Below, piece after piece: positions 22,959 through 23,897 of a stretch of 23,897 nt of DNA. Numbering within the stretch: the first letter of the stretch is position 1; the number at the start of each line of letters is the position of its first letter. The notes beneath the pieces are model-generated. The model was not told the origin of the DNA, ran no database searches, and saw only the letters and a program-made list of their open reading frames with translations. This stretch comes from Chloroflexota bacterium (GTDB taxonomy: Bacteria; Chloroflexota; Dehalococcoidia; UBA3495). The stretch spans positions 1 to 23,897 of the forward strand of contig JACZXN010000002.1 in assembly GCA_022571575.1 (NCBI GenBank), in the 5' to 3' direction. The translations under genes and the position numbers were made by a program.

Positions 22959-22986
22959 TTGATTTGTCCTCTGGGTCCGTTATATA
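22959..22986 (+). promoter_or_regulatory. Candidate promoter of ppdK
   Basis: TTGATT (22959-22964) and TATATA (22981-22986) are separated by 16 bp. The start of transcription is expected near 22993, about 80 nt before the ppdK ATG. Confidence 0.45.
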
Positions 22987-22998
22987 GTCCCGTGGCCG

Positions 22999-23023
22999 GT
23001 GCCGGGGCTGCCGCCCGCGGCAC
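22999..23023 (+). other. GC-rich hairpin in the ppdK leader
   Basis: GTGCCG-GGGC pairs with GCCC-CGGCAC (ten pairs with one bulged G) around the tetraloop TGCC, right at the predicted 5' end of the ppdK transcript. It may stabilise the mRNA 5' end or affect translation; no known riboswitch is recognised. Confidence 0.4.
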
Positions 23024-23070
23024 GGTGCCCAGCGGCCCGCCGGGGCCTAGGCAAGTGGGAGGACGTGCCC

Positions 23071-23897
23071 ATGACCATGCAGGCGCCACAGACCGTGCAA
23101 CTTGTTTACCGGTTCGACGAGGGGAACGCCTCGATGGCGGACCTCCTGGGGGGCAAGGGAAGCAACCTATGTGAGATGACCCGGCTGGGACTGCCAGTCC
23201 CTCCGGGTTTTGTTATTTCCACCCAGGTGTGCCGGGACTACCTGACCAGGAACCAGGCCCTTCCCGTGGGACTTGAGGAGTCGGTTAAAGACAGTATCCG
23301 GCAACTGGAAAAGTCCATCGGCCGCAACTTCGGCTCGGCCTCAAATCCGCTGTTGGTGTCGGTGCGCTCCGGAGCGCGCGTCTCCATGCCGGGGATGATG
23401 GACACCATCTTGAACCTGGGCATCAACGACCGGATCGTCGAGGGGCTGGCCTCCATGATGGGAGACCCTCGCCCGGCCTACGACGCCTACCGCCGCTTCA
23501 TCCAGATCTACTCGGAAGTGGTCATGGAGGTGGAAGCGCAGGCCTTCGAGGACGTCCTGGCGGAGCACAAGCGGAAGGCGGGTGTGACCCAGGACCACCA
23601 ATTGACGGCCGAGCAGTTGCAGGGCGTGGTGTCCAGCTTCAAGAAGGTGGTGAGAGACGCCACCGGGTCCGAGCCGCCCTCGGACCCATGGGAACAGTTG
23701 ATGGCCGCCGTGGAGGCCGTGTTCCGCAGTTGGAACACGCCCCGGGCCATCATCTACCGGGACCACAACAAGATCGACCACAATATGGGCACCGCCGTGA
23801 CCATCATGGCCATGGTCTTTGGCAATCTTGGCCCCTCCAGCGGGACCGGCGTGCTGTTCACCCGCAACCCGTCCACTGGAAAGGCCCAGGTCTACGG
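23071..23897 (+). CDS. ppdK: Pyruvate phosphate dikinase, N-terminal part (3' end beyond window)
   Basis: Interconverts pyruvate + ATP + Pi and PEP + AMP + PPi. The first 275 codons are present and the frame is open to the window edge. The N-terminal ATP-grasp domain is recognised from ASMADLLGGKGSNLCEMTRLGLPVPPGFVIST (residues 20-51). SVRSGARVSMPGMMDTILNLGIND follows at 97-120. Nucleotide-binding landmarks continue (YRDHNKIDHNMGTAV), ending in SSGTGVLFTRNPSTG. The phosphohistidine and PEP-binding domains are off the window. ATG 23071 has GGGAGG 8 nt upstream. It stands apart from its left neighbour by a terminator and its own promoter. Confidence 0.95.
   Translation, partial: MTMQAPQTVQLVYRFDEGNASMADLLGGKGSNLCEMTRLGLPVPPGFVISTQVCRDYLTRNQALPVGLEESVKDSIRQLEKSIGRNFGSASNPLLVSVRSGARVSMPGMMDTILNLGINDRIVEGLASMMGDPRPAYDAYRRFIQIYSEVVMEVEAQAFEDVLAEHKRKAGVTQDHQLTAEQLQGVVSSFKKVVRDATGSEPPSDPWEQLMAAVEAVFRSWNTPRAIIYRDHNKIDHNMGTAVTIMAMVFGNLGPSSGTGVLFTRNPSTGKAQVY

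Overview
The window is about 24 kb of GC-rich bacterial chromosome with dense, mostly operonic genes and no rRNA, tRNA, CRISPR array, insertion sequence or phage gene that I can see. The gene content suggests an uncultured Chloroflexota, perhaps of the SAR202/Dehalococcoidia type. The pointers are CaiB/BaiF CoA-transferases with a MaoC-type hydratase, an orphan family 5 solute-binding lipoprotein, a DUF1802 protein, a SUF system of SufBCDS plus SufU, and a secreted protein with a repetitive Thr/Val/Gly-rich start. This placement is inference from gene content, not from a marker-gene tree.

Left part (1-4.95 kb), all on the minus strand. The first 316 bases hold the 5' end of a secreted or surface protein gene that runs off the window. 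A 529-bp gap follows, containing the likely terminator of rho. Then come pyrG (CTP synthase), a small transaldolase and rho, transcribed in that order from a strong promoter at 4922-4951 that matches both consensus hexamers perfectly. This is a reduced form of the pyrG-tal-rho-rpmE neighbourhood known in Firmicutes; rpmE is not found here.

Middle part. A minus-strand operon at 5.0-8.7 kb encodes a two-hotdog MaoC-type hydratase followed by two class III CoA-transferase paralogues. Only one paralogue keeps the catalytic Asp, so a heteromeric enzyme is possible. Divergent from it are a DinB-fold protein, a polytopic membrane protein of the LPG-synthase/YbhN type and a peptide/nickel-type ABC substrate-binding lipoprotein.

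SUF region (12.6-18.8 kb, minus strand). The order is sufB-sufC-sufD-sufS-sufU, then a second, divergent sufU-like gene about 250 bp further on. sufD-sufS and sufS-sufU overlap at stop/start codons. The operon has a clear promoter (consensus -35, 17-bp spacer) and, directly downstream of the -10, a near-perfect 25-bp palindrome that covers the predicted start of transcription, like the operator of a repressor. Between sufB and sufC a 50-bp stretch is repeated exactly with a 54-bp period. The result is a 17-codon mini-gene that repeats the SufB C-terminus and sits stop-to-start between the two genes.

Right part (19.1-23.9 kb, plus strand). This holds a TatD-family metal hydrolase closely followed by a LysR regulator whose GTG start lies in a strong hairpin, then a DUF1802 protein, an aldo/keto reductase with a complete catalytic tetrad, and the first 275 codons of pyruvate phosphate dikinase, cut by the window edge.

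I found no complete novel multigene system. The best leads are the suf operator, the sufB/sufC duplication, the paired CoA-transferases, the second SufU-like protein, and the TATAAT element held inside an inverted repeat in front of the lipoprotein gene.
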